Positions 25,638-35,416 are shown, counted from the first letter of the stretch. The stretch: 64,000 nt of DNA from UBA10365 sp041441915 (GCA_041441915.1 JASDRS010000022.1:1-64000); one strand, 5' to 3'. Notes: generated by a model not told the origin, from the letters alone. Made by a program: numbers and translations.

Positions 25638-28364
25638 TTAACTACCTAGGTTCCACCAGCCCTTGCGTTTGGACTTGTCACCTTCGCGCACCACCTCAGG
25701 TGTCGTAACTTCAGGCGGGTGGGATGAAGTGGCGGAGTTTAAAGCCACCGTTTCCTGAGTATTTGCAGCCTCAGGCGCGGCAGCGGGTCTCAGGGCGGTT
25801 TTGCGTGGCCTTGGTACAGATTTGGGTTTTAGCGCTTCTGTCACCTCTGTCTCAGCAACCAATATTGCCTCAGGTTTGGCGGTTACGGCCTTGGCTTTTA
25901 CGGAGGGCTTTCTCGTGGACGCCCTTTTGGCAGGGGGTGTGGGTGTGGGCGCAACTTCGGAAGGCACAGCTTCAATTGCAATTGCAACCACTTCTTTGAG
26001 TTGCGGAACATCAACACCTAGTGCTGAGGGCTTAGGCCCACGACTGCGTGTGCGAGTTTTTTGGATGGGTTGGGCCTGTCCATCTACTTGGACCGCATCA
26101 GACGATGGGCTGGTACTTTCTGACGTTACGTCACTTGCTTCGTGTGATGTTTTGCCCGCATCCTCGGTATAATCACTACTGGCGTCAGCACCCACCTCGT
26201 TGGCCCCATTGCCCGCCCCACGACGTCGACGGCGACGACGACGTTTTTTCTTACCATCGTCGATGTTTTCGTCACGCTCCACTGTTTCGCTGGCGGCCTC
26301 GTCGACATCTACGGCTTCGATTGCGTCTTCGATAAAATCAGTTTTGCGTACGCTAACTGGATCACCCATCATTTCAGAAGTACCAGAGATGGCTTGATTC
26401 TGCATTTCGCTCACAAAACGCGTAGCAAATTTGAAATTTTCAACAACATAATCAGGGCTGACCAAATGCGGATCAGCTTCAATGCGCACAGATATACCAT
26501 AGCGCGCTTCAATTCTGGCTATATGTTCGCGTTTTTGGTTCATAAGGAAGTTTATCACAGTTACCGGGGCCTTAAGCAGCACTTCTTTTGATTTCTTTCG
26601 CGCGCCCTCTTCTTCTAGGGCGCGCAATATTTGCAACGCCAAACTGTCGTCCGAGCGAATGAGCCCTGTTCCGTGGCAATTAGAGCAAGGCTGCGTGGTA
26701 CTTTCTAGCATGCCTGGGCGCAAACGTTGGCGCGACATTTCGAGCAAGCCAAAACCTGAAATACGGCCCACTTGAATCCGCGCACGGTCAGTTTTCAGCC
26801 TGTCTTTGATTCGTTTTTCAACTGAAATATTATTGCGCCGTTCGTCCATGTCGATAAAGTCGATCACAATCAGGCCCGCTAAGTCGCGTAGACGCGATTG
26901 GCGAGCGACTTCTTCTGCGGCCTCTAGGTTCGTTTTTAGAGCCGTATCTTCGATCGAGCCCTCTTTGGTGGCGCGGCCAGAGTTCACGTCAATCGCCACC
27001 AAAGCTTCAGTCACTCCGATCACTATATAGCCGCCAGATTTCAGTTGAACCGTCGGGTTAAACATACCCGAAATATAACTTTCCACTTGAAAGCGTACAA
27101 AAAGTGGCATCGATTCACTATAGAAGCGCACAACATTGACATGGCTTGGCATGATCATGCGCATAAAGTCTTTGGCGATGCGGTAGCCCGCTTCGCCTTC
27201 CACCAAGACTTCGTCAATCTCACGATTATAGAGATCGCGGATCGAACGTTTGATCAGATCACCTTCTTCATAAATAGCCGCAGGGGCCACAGACTTAAGC
27301 GTGAGTTCCCTCACCTGTTCCCAAAGACGCATCAAGTATTCATAATCCCGGCGGATTTCAGGCTTAGTTCGGTTGGCACCCGCGGTGCGGATGATGACGC
27401 CTGCCCCTTCTGGCACTTCAAAATCTTGCACAATTGCTTTAAGTTTTTTCCGATCAGTTGCAAGAGTTATTTTGCGCGAGATGCCACCACCACGTGAGGT
27501 GTTGGGCATCAAAACGCAATAACGACCGGCAAGTGACAGATAGGTCGTCAAAGCAGCGCCTTTATTACCGCGTTCTTCTTTCACCACTTGCACCAGCATA
27601 ATCTGGCGCATCTTGATCACTTCTTGAATTTTGTATCGACGCACCCGTGACTTACGAGTAGGGGCGATTTCATCTACCACATCTTCATCAGCGATGGATT
27701 CGATTTCATCGACTTCATTTTGGGTGTGATCTTTGTGGCCCGTTTCATGATCAAGGTCGTTGTAATCATAATCATGCCCGTGAGCTTGGTGATTCTGCGC
27801 ATCAATATTTGATGCGCCACTTGGCAGTGATACTATTTCGATCGAAGTGCTAACTGGATCATAATCTTGGTCAAGCGACAGGACTTCCATCCCAGAAGCA
27901 TCTGGTTGTGTTTCAGAGATTACGTTCACATCTTCCTGATCGGGTACGGGCGCTTGCAATATTTCACCTTGCACGACCGTACGTTCCGCCCGCTCCGTTT
28001 GATCCAGCCGGCCTTTGTCATTGCGCGGCCTGCGAACAGGCGAAGACTGAGGCTCACCTTCATTTTCGGCCAACACCAAAGCGCGTTCTTCTTCCAACAG
28101 CGCCCTGCGGTCTTCGGGAGGGATCTGGTAATAATCAAAATGAATTTCTGAAAATGCCAAAAACCCATGGCGGTTACCGCCGTAATCGACAAAGGCCGCC
28201 TGCAACGACGGTTCAACCCGCGTTACCTTGGCCAAATAAATATTTCCAGCAATTTGCCGTTTGCTTAGAGTCTCAAAATCAAATTCTTCGACTTTATTTC
28301 CGTCAACCACAACCACGCGCGTTTCTTCAGCGTGGGTGGCATCGATAAGCATTTTCTTAACCAT
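25638..28364 (-). CDS. rne: Ribonuclease E
   Basis: A 908-aa endoribonuclease, core of the RNA degradosome and rRNA/tRNA processing. The S1 domain begins at about residue 36 (NIYLAKVTRVEPSLQAAFVD) and is split by a long acidic insertion (about residues 85-240), as is common in Alphaproteobacteria. The catalytic Asp residues lie in VAIDVNSGRAT and GLIVIDFIDMDERRN. The Zn-link is CSNCHGTG. The C-terminal third is disordered, with an Arg-rich block (KKKRRRRRRR...) and an Ala/Pro/Lys-rich tail ending RKGWWNLGS, the probable degradosome scaffold. ATG 28364 (MVKKMLIDATHAEETRV) fits the family; the frame is open for 46 more codons upstream. Confidence 0.96.
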   Translation of the reverse strand: MVKKMLIDATHAEETRVVVVDGNKVEEFDFETLSKRQIAGNIYLAKVTRVEPSLQAAFVDYGGNRHGFLAFSEIHFDYYQIPPEDRRALLEEERALVLAENEGEPQSSPVRRPRNDKGRLDQTERAERTVVQGEILQAPVPDQEDVNVISETQPDASGMEVLSLDQDYDPVSTSIEIVSLPSGASNIDAQNHQAHGHDYDYNDLDHETGHKDHTQNEVDEIESIADEDVVDEIAPTRKSRVRRYKIQEVIKMRQIMLVQVVKEERGNKGAALTTYLSLAGRYCVLMPNTSRGGGISRKITLATDRKKLKAIVQDFEVPEGAGVIIRTAGANRTKPEIRRDYEYLMRLWEQVRELTLKSVAPAAIYEEGDLIKRSIRDLYNREIDEVLVEGEAGYRIAKDFMRMIMPSHVNVVRFYSESMPLFVRFQVESYISGMFNPTVQLKSGGYIVIGVTEALVAIDVNSGRATKEGSIEDTALKTNLEAAEEVARQSRLRDLAGLIVIDFIDMDERRNNISVEKRIKDRLKTDRARIQVGRISGFGLLEMSRQRLRPGMLESTTQPCSNCHGTGLIRSDDSLALQILRALEEEGARKKSKEVLLKAPVTVINFLMNQKREHIARIEARYGISVRIEADPHLVSPDYVVENFKFATRFVSEMQNQAISGTSEMMGDPVSVRKTDFIEDAIEAVDVDEAASETVERDENIDDGKKKRRRRRRRRGAGNGANEVGADASSDYTEDAGKTSHEASDVTSESTSPSSDAVQVDGQAQPIQKTRTRSRGPKPSALGVDVPQLKEVVAIAIEAVPSEVAPTPTPPAKRASTRKPSVKAKAVTAKPEAILVAETEVTEALKPKSVPRPRKTALRPAAAPEAANTQETVALNSATSSHPPEVTTPEVVREGDKSKRKGWWNLGS

Positions 28365-28795
28365 TGTGTTCCGTTCCACCGTGCCAAAGTCCGTATTGCC
28401 AAGCCGAGGCTGGCTAATAAACGTTTTAGGGGTAGGTGTATTGTTTGGGCGGTGGCGCCGAGCGGAAATGCCACGCGGGCGCCAAACCAGCACCACTCGC
28501 ATTTTTCCATTTTACTCTCGCGCATCATCGCAGTTATGTCCAAAATGCAAAATGCATTCATTAAATTAGCCCTGAGTGCCAAATGTGTGGCGGGCAATTG
28601 AGTGGCCCTAGGGTCGTTTATCTGCCTTTGTCTGCGAGGGGCCAAACTTTATGTCGGCCTTGCGCCTGCAACTGCGAATCTTTTGGGATGCGCGCCAAAA
28701 AAGCTGAACGCACCGCTCCTCGTACGTTATGGCGAAGCCTATGGAAATTACAATCGAAACTTTCACTGAATACACCCTTTAGTTGAAAGCTAGCT
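28365..28795. other. rne upstream region with unassigned zinc-ribbon-like debris
   Basis: This 431-bp region lies upstream of rne and downstream of dctD. A plus-strand stretch at about 28540-28786 reads LCPKCKMHS in one frame and SPECQMCGGQLSGPRVVYLP in another. This looks like Cys-pair (zinc-ribbon) debris interrupted by stops and a frame change. No start or family could be fixed. It may be a remnant or chance. The rne promoter should also lie here. Confidence 0.25.
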
Positions 28796-30127
28796 CTAAA
28801 CATAATCTGAACGTGATAAATTATATTTTGCCATTTTTTCATTTAAAGTGCGACGCGGCAAACACAACTCTTCCATAACCGATGTAATATTTCCCCTGTG
28901 GCTGCGCATGGCCGTATCAATCAGCATGCGTTCAAAAGATTCGACATAATTTTTTAAGGGCTTACCTTCAGTTGTTAGGGCAGGATCAGCCATATCATCA
29001 TCAGCCAACAGTAATGACACCACCGCCCCCAAACCGCGCCTATTTTGCAACACGGCGCGTTCGGTGATGTTTATCAATTGGCGCACATTGCCTGGCCATG
29101 GCGCTTGCAAAAGTTGCGCGGCTTCTTGCGTGGTCAAGATCAGAGTGTCACAGCCATATTCATCAGAAAATTTCTCAGCCATTCTGGTGAAAATAGTCAA
29201 GATATCTTCGCCCCTTTGGCGCAGCGGTGGCAGAACGATGGTCATTGCCCCAAGGCGATAGAACAGATCAGGGCGCAGCGCATCCTCAATGGTTTTATCG
29301 GGCGCATGCTCGTTACAAATAGCAATTATCCGCACTTGCGGGGGCGTACCTTGTTCGTTAACCACCTCCAAAAGGCGGGCCTGCAGCGAATGGCTGAGTA
29401 CTTCAATATCTTCAAGGCACAGAGTGCCGCCGCGCGCCTCTTCCATCAGGGGCAAGATTCCGTCAGAACTAGGGCCAAAGATTTTGGCAACAAGCTCGTC
29501 TTCGGTCCAAGCAGCACAAGATACTACAACAAATTTGCGCCCTGCCCTGGGCCCCACGGCGTGCAAGGCATGGGCGACCAAGGTCTTGCCGGTGCCAATT
29601 TCACCATCTATTAAGACATGGCCGTCGGCTTGACCCCAGTCTAGTAAATCTTCGCGCAGACTCTGCATCACAGCTGAGGTGCCTATAAGCTTTTGCACCA
29701 ATCCAGACCTATTCGACAATTCGTCCCGCAAAGCCCTACTATCAAGCACGGCGCGGCGATTTTGCGTAGCGCGTTTGGCCACTTCGCTCATCAAGTCGGG
29801 ATCAAATGGTTTTTCCAAAAAGTCAAAGGCTCCCAAACGCATGGCATCAACCGCCATAGGTACATCTCCATGGCCAGTGATTAAAATGACCGGAAGGCTT
29901 GAATCCATCGCCATAATTTTTTTTAAAAACGTCATACCATCCATCGTGGGCATACGAATGTCCGACACTACAATCCCCGGGTAATCTGGCGAAAGGTGGC
30001 CTAAGGCTTCCTCAGCACTGGCAAAGGTTTCAGTGTCATAACCCGAAAGTGCCAACCATTGGCTAACCGATTGGCGCATATCCATCTCGTCATCAACAAT
30101 CATCACTTTCATAACACGCGCCATCAT
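28796..30127 (-). CDS. dctD: NtrC/DctD-family response regulator lacking the GAFTGA loop
   Basis: A 443-aa response regulator with three domains. The receiver (residues 6 to about 120) has VDDE, the phospho-acceptor Asp in VVSDIRMPTMDG, and the LITGHGD and EKPFD motifs. The AAA+ domain (about 145-370) has Walker A DGEIGTGKTLVAHALH, sensor-like LRPDLFYRLG and WPGNVRQL. The Fis-type helix-turn-helix is at the C-terminus (LPRRTLNEKMAKYNL). The sigma54-contact loop GAFTGA is absent: the sequence runs IFGPSSDGILPLMEEA directly into RGGTLCLEDIE. Sigma54 activation is therefore doubtful. It pairs with dctB 13 bp upstream. Either of two adjacent ATGs (30127, 30124) could be the start. The name rests on the dctB pairing. 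Confidence 0.85.
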   Translation of the reverse strand: MMARVMKVMIVDDEMDMRQSVSQWLALSGYDTETFASAEEALGHLSPDYPGIVVSDIRMPTMDGMTFLKKIMAMDSSLPVILITGHGDVPMAVDAMRLGAFDFLEKPFDPDLMSEVAKRATQNRRAVLDSRALRDELSNRSGLVQKLIGTSAVMQSLREDLLDWGQADGHVLIDGEIGTGKTLVAHALHAVGPRAGRKFVVVSCAAWTEDELVAKIFGPSSDGILPLMEEARGGTLCLEDIEVLSHSLQARLLEVVNEQGTPPQVRIIAICNEHAPDKTIEDALRPDLFYRLGAMTIVLPPLRQRGEDILTIFTRMAEKFSDEYGCDTLILTTQEAAQLLQAPWPGNVRQLINITERAVLQNRRGLGAVVSLLLADDDMADPALTTEGKPLKNYVESFERMLIDTAMRSHRGNITSVMEELCLPRRTLNEKMAKYNLSRSDYV

Positions 30128-30140
30128 AACCTCATTAAGT

Positions 30141-31919
30141 TCAGCTTCTTGTAGTATCGATTAAAGGCAATTGGATTTCAAAAACAGCACCGCCATTATC
30201 GCGATTGCGCGCAGCTAACCGGCCAGAAAGGTCCGAAATTATTCCTGATGAAATAGCAAGACCGAGGCCCACACCTTCACCTGCCTTTTTTGTAGTGTAA
30301 AAGGGCTCAAACACATTGTCCAACGCGGCAATACCTGTGCCATTATCTTTCACCAACAGTGACGCCGCTTCACCCTCAATCATTATAAGCTCAATTTGCG
30401 GCTCAGCCGTTGACTTGGTAGCATCCAGCGCATTGCGCAGGAGATTGATTATCACCTGTTCTAGCCGAATACGATCAGCCATTACCATCATAGGTTTGCG
30501 TGGTATATCGCGACTAATACGCACCACCCTTTGTTTCAATTGCGGCTCCATCATCGTCAAAGCTGACGAGACGCAGTCGCGAAAATCAACTGCCTCGAAG
30601 GCCTCACCACCCTTACGCGCATAGGATTTGAGCTGCCGCGTAATAGCGCCCATTCGATCGATCAAATCATCAATACGCTGAAAGGACGACAGGGCCTCTT
30701 GCGCGCGACGGCGTTGCAGCAACAACCTCGCACCTGCCAAATAGGTTTTCATCGCAGCCAAGGGCTGGCTCAGCTCATGGCTGACAGCAGCCGACATTTG
30801 CCCCAAAGCCGCCAGTTTTAGAGATTGCGCCAGCGTAAGCTCGGCCACTTCCAAAGTTTTTTGTACCTTTTTTCGTTCAGAAATTTCGGTCTGCAAGCGC
30901 ACATTCAAGCTTCGTAAATCAGCAGATTCTCGCTGAAAGGTAATCGACCGCGACCAAGCGCGCCGTGACAAATAGTAAAAAGCAATGGCCAGAAATATAG
31001 CAAATCCCATAATCTCTAATGCTAAAAAGCCATTCACCCTTTCGCGCACCGAATTATAGGCCGTAAACGTGTAAATACGCCAACCCCGAAAGGGCACGCG
31101 CGCATTGACTTGCAAGACTGCAGCACCTTGGGCAAGGGTCTTACTTGTGCCGTCGGTCCATGTCTTCGCGGAATCAAACAGGTTAGACAACCCATTCTGA
31201 TCCAAGTAATTGCCCACAGCCTCTTCTATAGTTTTGTCGCGCCAGCGAGGTTGTGTCGCCAAAATGATGGTCCCTTGGCTGTCAGTCACCAACACCGCAT
31301 CGTGCAAACCAGCCCAAGAGCGCTCAAATCTCATCAAGTCAACCGAAACCACAATCACCCCCAAGGTTCGATTGTCAGCCATAATTGAGCGTGAATATGT
31401 AAAATCATAACCGCCCGTTTTGGCCGGCGCTGCATCAAAAAGCGTTTCGGATTGACGCTGAGCGGCCACAAAATAAGCTTCAGACCGCTGACTTGACCCC
31501 AAAAGCGTACGATCAGTTGCCGCTACCACACGGCCATCTTTGTCCAAAAGCGTGATCGAGGCAACGCCAATATCATTTTGAAAAGAGATCAAAACTCGCG
31601 ATGTGGAGGTAAAATCCCCCGACTGCAGTGACGCCACAAGTTCGGGATCGCGCGCCAAAAGTAAAGGCACGATCGAGGTGCGCTGCACCTCGGTCAATAT
31701 ATTGCCAGAATAAAGCGCAAGGCGCAGCTCGGCACGATTACGGGTGACTTCGGTAAAGCGTTCGGTCAGAAATTTATTTGTGTAAAACACTACACAGACC
31801 GCCAAAACAATCAAAATAATGATAGTCAGTTTGACACGCCATGTTACTTGCCCTGTCGAATCTATGACAGAGCCACCTGCGGTATTTTTTATTGAAAGAT
31901 CAGATTTTGATTCAGTCAT
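30141..31919 (-). CDS. dctB: DctB-type sensor histidine kinase
   Basis: A 592-aa membrane kinase for C4-dicarboxylate sensing, by family resemblance. Membrane helix 1 is at about residues 30-46 and a periplasmic PAS-like/double-Cache sensor covers about 50-300 (ITLLDKDGRVVAATDRTLLG, YFVAAQR). A second helix (LEIMGFAIFLAIAFYYL) follows, then a coiled linker. The H-box is AVSHELSQPLAAMKTYLAG, and the ATPase domain has NLLRNALDA (N-box), DNGTG (G1) and GVGLGLAISSGI (G2). It is cotranscribed with the DctD-like regulator. Target transporter genes (TRAP dctPQM) are not in the window, so the ligand is inferred. Confidence 0.87.
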   Translation of the reverse strand: MTESKSDLSIKNTAGGSVIDSTGQVTWRVKLTIIILIVLAVCVVFYTNKFLTERFTEVTRNRAELRLALYSGNILTEVQRTSIVPLLLARDPELVASLQSGDFTSTSRVLISFQNDIGVASITLLDKDGRVVAATDRTLLGSSQRSEAYFVAAQRQSETLFDAAPAKTGGYDFTYSRSIMADNRTLGVIVVSVDLMRFERSWAGLHDAVLVTDSQGTIILATQPRWRDKTIEEAVGNYLDQNGLSNLFDSAKTWTDGTSKTLAQGAAVLQVNARVPFRGWRIYTFTAYNSVRERVNGFLALEIMGFAIFLAIAFYYLSRRAWSRSITFQRESADLRSLNVRLQTEISERKKVQKTLEVAELTLAQSLKLAALGQMSAAVSHELSQPLAAMKTYLAGARLLLQRRRAQEALSSFQRIDDLIDRMGAITRQLKSYARKGGEAFEAVDFRDCVSSALTMMEPQLKQRVVRISRDIPRKPMMVMADRIRLEQVIINLLRNALDATKSTAEPQIELIMIEGEAASLLVKDNGTGIAALDNVFEPFYTTKKAGEGVGLGLAISSGIISDLSGRLAARNRDNGGAVFEIQLPLIDTTRS

Positions 31920-31964
31920 TAGTTAAACCTAACTTGGCTTGGGCCTTGGCTCAAGCATTAGCTG

Positions 31965-32633
31965 TTAAGCACAGGCCAATTGCCCCACCAATACTTTAAA
32001 CATCCTGCACCCATCAGTACTCCCGAGGACCGATTCGGTTGCGCGTTCAGGATGAGGCATCATGCCAAGAACGCGGCGGTTTGACGACAAAAGCCCCGCA
32101 ATGTCACCCATAGACCCATTTGGATTTTGCGCATAGGTAAAGGCCACGCGGCCTTCAGCTTGCAGCATGGCTAGGGTTTGGGGATCAACAGTATAGTTGC
32201 CATCATGATGCGCTATCGGCATCTGTAATTCGGCGCCCAATTTGTAGCCAGAAGTAAAAGCGCTGTCGCAATCGCCCACCCGTAAAATTATAGTTTTGCA
32301 CATGAATTTTAGGCCAAAATTGCGCATCAACACACCGGGCAAAAGTCCCATTTCTGTTAAAACCTGAAAGCCGTTGCAAATTCCCAGAACATAACCGCCC
32401 CTTTGGGCATGGGCCTGAACTGCCAAGGCGATCGGCGCACGGGCCGCAATAGCCCCACATCGCAGATAATCGCCAAATGAAAAACCGCCTGGCACGCCAA
32501 CCAAATCAACCCCTTGAGGCAATTTGGTTTCTTTATGCCAAATGCGCTCTACACTCGCCCCGGCAGCTTCAAAGGCGCAAGCAAGATCGCGATCACAGTT
32601 TGATCCCGGAAAGGTAATGATTGCGGCTTTCAT
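31965..32633 (-). CDS. purQ: FGAM synthase subunit PurQ (glutaminase)
   Basis: A 222-aa class I glutamine amidotransferase that supplies ammonia to PurL for formylglycinamidine ribonucleotide synthesis in purine biosynthesis. The N-terminus FPGSNCDRDLA, the oxyanion/nucleophile segment LGICNGFQVLTEMGLLPG (catalytic Cys in GICNG) and the His-Glu motif MMPHPERATE are present. The start at ATG 32633 (MKAAIITFPGSN) fits the family; upstream codons to 32696 do not. It is the third gene of the purC-purS-purQ transcript, 34 bp after purS. Confidence 0.96.
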   Translation of the reverse strand: MKAAIITFPGSNCDRDLACAFEAAGASVERIWHKETKLPQGVDLVGVPGGFSFGDYLRCGAIAARAPIALAVQAHAQRGGYVLGICNGFQVLTEMGLLPGVLMRNFGLKFMCKTIILRVGDCDSAFTSGYKLGAELQMPIAHHDGNYTVDPQTLAMLQAEGRVAFTYAQNPNGSMGDIAGLLSSNRRVLGMMPHPERATESVLGSTDGCRMFKVLVGQLACA

Positions 32634-32667
32634 AGTATGTCTTTCGATTGGGTCCGGTGGCGCAGTT

Positions 32668-32907
32668 TCAGAACAGTTCGATCGTATATTTTTCAATCAC
32701 CGTATTGGCTAAAAGCTTGTCGCACATTGCCTTTACCAAACTTTTGGCGGCAACATTATCTTGGCCCGTAAGATCCAGTTCGATTACCTTGCCTTGGCGC
32801 ACGCCCGAGACGCCTTCAAAGCCTAATGCCAAAAGCGCATGGCGCACAGCTTCTCCCTGAGGGTCTAATACGCCTACTTTCAACATAATATGAATACGCG
32901 CCTTCAT
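32668..32907 (-). CDS. purS: FGAM synthase subunit PurS
   Basis: A 79-aa small subunit that bridges PurQ and PurL in the FGAM synthase complex. It begins MKARIHIMLKVGVLDPQGEA and ends DKLLANTVIEKYTIELF, both typical. The start at ATG 32907 is fixed by the family N-terminus and by its position 11 bp after purC; the open frame extends upstream to 33078 inside purC. purL is not in the window. Confidence 0.95.
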   Translation of the reverse strand: MKARIHIMLKVGVLDPQGEAVRHALLALGFEGVSGVRQGKVIELDLTGQDNVAAKSLVKAMCDKLLANTVIEKYTIELF

Positions 32908-32918
32908 AGTGTGACCTT

Positions 32919-33680
32919 TCAGTTGATCAAAGTTGGCTTGGTTGTATGCGTGACGTTCGAGGGCAAGACACCGAGCCTTTTTGCAAGTTCGGTATAGGGA
33001 TCTGGCAGCGGAGTGGGTTGGCGCAAAATACCCTCTTGTTCGGGCGTATCGTGGCCACGATTGTCCCACAGGCGACAACTGTCGGGGCTTATCTCATCGG
33101 CCACAATCAGGCGCATGAAATCACCTTCCCACACCCGTCCAATTTCAAGTCGAAAATCTGCCAAACGGATGCCAACACCTAGCATCACACCCGACAAAAA
33201 GTCATTCACCCGCAAAGCTAAGGCCACCATATCATCCATGTCTTGTTGGTTGGCCCATCCAAAGGCTATTATATGTTCTTCTGACACCAAGGGCGAGCCA
33301 AGTTTTTCGTCTTTGAAGTAATATTCAACAATCGGGCGCGGCAGCGCCACGCCTTTGGGAATGCCTAGGCGCTTGGAAATGTCGCCCGCGGCAAAGTTGC
33401 GCACGACCACTTCAACTGGCACAATTTCAGCCATTCGCACCAATTGTTCTCGCATATTTAGACGGCGCATGAAATGCGTGGGCACGCCAATGCTGTTAAG
33501 GCCCGACATAAAGAATTCTGACAAACGATTGTTCAAAACCCCCTTGCCCTCAACGGCTGAATGGGGGGGAGTTGCGGCTTTATTACCGTCGTCTTTGTAG
33601 TATTGAACTAATGTTCCTGGCTCGGGTCCCTCATAAAGGATCTTTGCTGTGCCTTCATAGATTTTTTTGCGACGTGCCAT
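32919..33680 (-). CDS. purC: SAICAR synthetase PurC
   Basis: A 253-aa ATP-dependent ligase joining aspartate to CAIR in purine synthesis. Motifs: KKIYEGTAKILYEG (ATP-binding strand), NNRLSEFFMSGL, VEVVVRNFAAGD, FRLEIGRVWEG and ADEISPDSCRLWD. A GAGGGA site lies just before ATG 33680, which gives the family start MARRKKIYEG; an in-frame ATG at 33725 is not preferred. It is the first gene of the purC-purS-purQ operon. Confidence 0.97.
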   Translation of the reverse strand: MARRKKIYEGTAKILYEGPEPGTLVQYYKDDGNKAATPPHSAVEGKGVLNNRLSEFFMSGLNSIGVPTHFMRRLNMREQLVRMAEIVPVEVVVRNFAAGDISKRLGIPKGVALPRPIVEYYFKDEKLGSPLVSEEHIIAFGWANQQDMDDMVALALRVNDFLSGVMLGVGIRLADFRLEIGRVWEGDFMRLIVADEISPDSCRLWDNRGHDTPEQEGILRQPTPLPDPYTELAKRLGVLPSNVTHTTKPTLIN

Positions 33681-34402
33681 CAATCCCTCGTTAAATTGAC
33701 AGGCGTCAAGTGTATTCGGGCCCATCGGTTAAACGGGCTATACGCCAAGGCGAGCTAGGTCGCAAGACTGATGCCACCCCCTAGTTCTGAGAAAAGCTTC
33801 CACATTTAAGATTAAGATCACCAAAACATGAGGTAAAATGTCAAATTTCGACAAAAGAAAAAACGGCGTTTAAGCGGAATTAGCACCTAGTGACGGACAA
33901 GGCTTTTCAATAGGTCTTTTTGATCCGCATATCTGGTTTAAAATTAATTTGTTTGACCCATAAGAGGTTAAAATTGATTTTACCCATCAGTTTTCACATC
34001 GGTTCGAAAGGCCATTGCAGTGACCAGATGCGCCACAGCCCTTTAATGCACGATAACACAGTTTTCGCCCTAATTCAGATGCAGTTTTCTATGCTTTGAC
34101 CTAAAAAATTAAGAGGCTGTCTGTGGCCGATGCACTTTGTTATGCGCAACTAAGCCTGTCGAATTACGTCAAAAAGTGGGTTAATGAAAGCGCGCTCAAG
34201 CATTCGTGCTTTCAATCAGACTTTTCTCAAATACAACAACCACATTCACGTTATTTCAACCTTATTGACGGCTTTAATGTTTCGATTCACAGTGACGTGC
34301 TGCTCTATATTTTCATAATGATGATGAAAAATATTAAATTGCCTAAAGTTATATTATCTGACATTCGGGGCCTTGGCGCGCGGTGTTTTAGGGATTGAAT
34401 AA
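33681..34402. other. Divergent promoter region purC/bmt with weak ORF
   Basis: These 722 bp separate purC (minus) and the betaine methyltransferase gene (plus). One plus-strand frame, 34123-34398 (91 aa, GTG start with AAGAGG upstream), ends 4 bp before the methyltransferase gene and could be a leader cistron. It resembles no family I know and its composition is not clearly coding. I saw no SAM or SAH riboswitch that I could recognise. Confidence 0.3.
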
Positions 34403-35416
34403 ATGACAAATGCACTTTCAAAGCTCTTGGAAACTCATGATTGGTTAATGGCGGATGGAGCAACCGGTACCAACCTGTTTAACATGGGTTTGTCTTCAGG
34501 CGATGCGCCCGAGTTTTGGAACATCAATCACCCCGATCGCATTCGCGCACTTTATAAGTCGTCAGTCGATGCGGGATCGCATATATTTTTGACCAATAGC
34601 TTTGGCGGCAATGCGAGTCGGCTTAAACTGCATGATGCGCAAGTTCAGGTGCATCAATTAAACCGTTTGGCCGCGAGTTTGGGTCGCGAAGTGGCTGATG
34701 CCGCAGACCGTCCAATCGTGGTGGCAGGATCAATGGGCCCCACGGGTGAGATCATGGCTCCAATTGGCACGCTCACCCATGAGATTGCTGTTGAAATGTT
34801 TCACGAACAGGCCGAAGGGCTAAAGATTGGCGGTGCCGATGTACTTTGGGTGGAAACCATTTCAGCCCCTGAAGAATATGCCGCTGCCGCCGAAGCGGCA
34901 AAGATTGCCAGCATGCCCTGGTGCGGAACAATGAGTTTTGACACGGCCGGACGCACGATGATGGGCCTAACCTCGGCCAATATGGTTGATATGGTCGAAA
35001 AATTGGCCAACCCACCACTTGCTTTTGGGGCCAATTGCGGCGTGGGAGCTGCCGATTTATTGCGTAGTCTTTTAGGATTTGCTGATCAAGCTGGGACACG
35101 CCCCTTAATTGCCAAGGGCAATGCTGGCATTCCCAAATATCACGACGGCGAAATCCATTATGACGGCACACCCGAGCTTATGGCTGAATATGCAGTGCTA
35201 GCGCGCGATATTGGTGCTAAGATAATAGGTGGTTGCTGTGGCACTATGCCCGAACATCTGGCCGCAATGCGCCGCGCACTGGACAGCCGTGTCCAAGGCC
35301 AAAGGCCTTCTCTGGAAAGTATTTCTAAAATTTTAGGAACTTTTTCTTCCGCATCAGATGGTACTGGTGATCATAGCCATGATGCCCCACGCCGCATCAA
35401 CCGGCGCTACAAATAA
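34403..35416 (+). CDS. bmt: Betaine-homocysteine S-methyltransferase
   Basis: A 337-aa zinc methyltransferase of the homocysteine S-methyltransferase (pfam02574) family, which transfers a methyl group from glycine betaine (or DMSP/related donors) to homocysteine, giving methionine. The metal ligands are in FGANCGVG (first Cys) and GGCCGTMPEH (Cys pair). MADGATGTNLF is the family N-terminal barrel strand. Neighbours are a corrinoid-binding protein and a DUF1638 protein, the same trio seen in roseobacters that live on betaine. ATG 34403 is preceded by AGGGATTG. Complete. Confidence 0.88.
   Translation: MTNALSKLLETHDWLMADGATGTNLFNMGLSSGDAPEFWNINHPDRIRALYKSSVDAGSHIFLTNSFGGNASRLKLHDAQVQVHQLNRLAASLGREVADAADRPIVVAGSMGPTGEIMAPIGTLTHEIAVEMFHEQAEGLKIGGADVLWVETISAPEEYAAAAEAAKIASMPWCGTMSFDTAGRTMMGLTSANMVDMVEKLANPPLAFGANCGVGAADLLRSLLGFADQAGTRPLIAKGNAGIPKYHDGEIHYDGTPELMAEYAVLARDIGAKIIGGCCGTMPEHLAAMRRALDSRVQGQRPSLESISKILGTFSSASDGTGDHSHDAPRRINRRYK

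Noticed and set aside
34123..34402. A SAM/SAH-type riboswitch in front of the betaine-homocysteine methyltransferase
   Set aside because: The leader was read against remembered SAM-II, SAM-V and SAM/SAH core patterns and no convincing pseudoknot or core was found.
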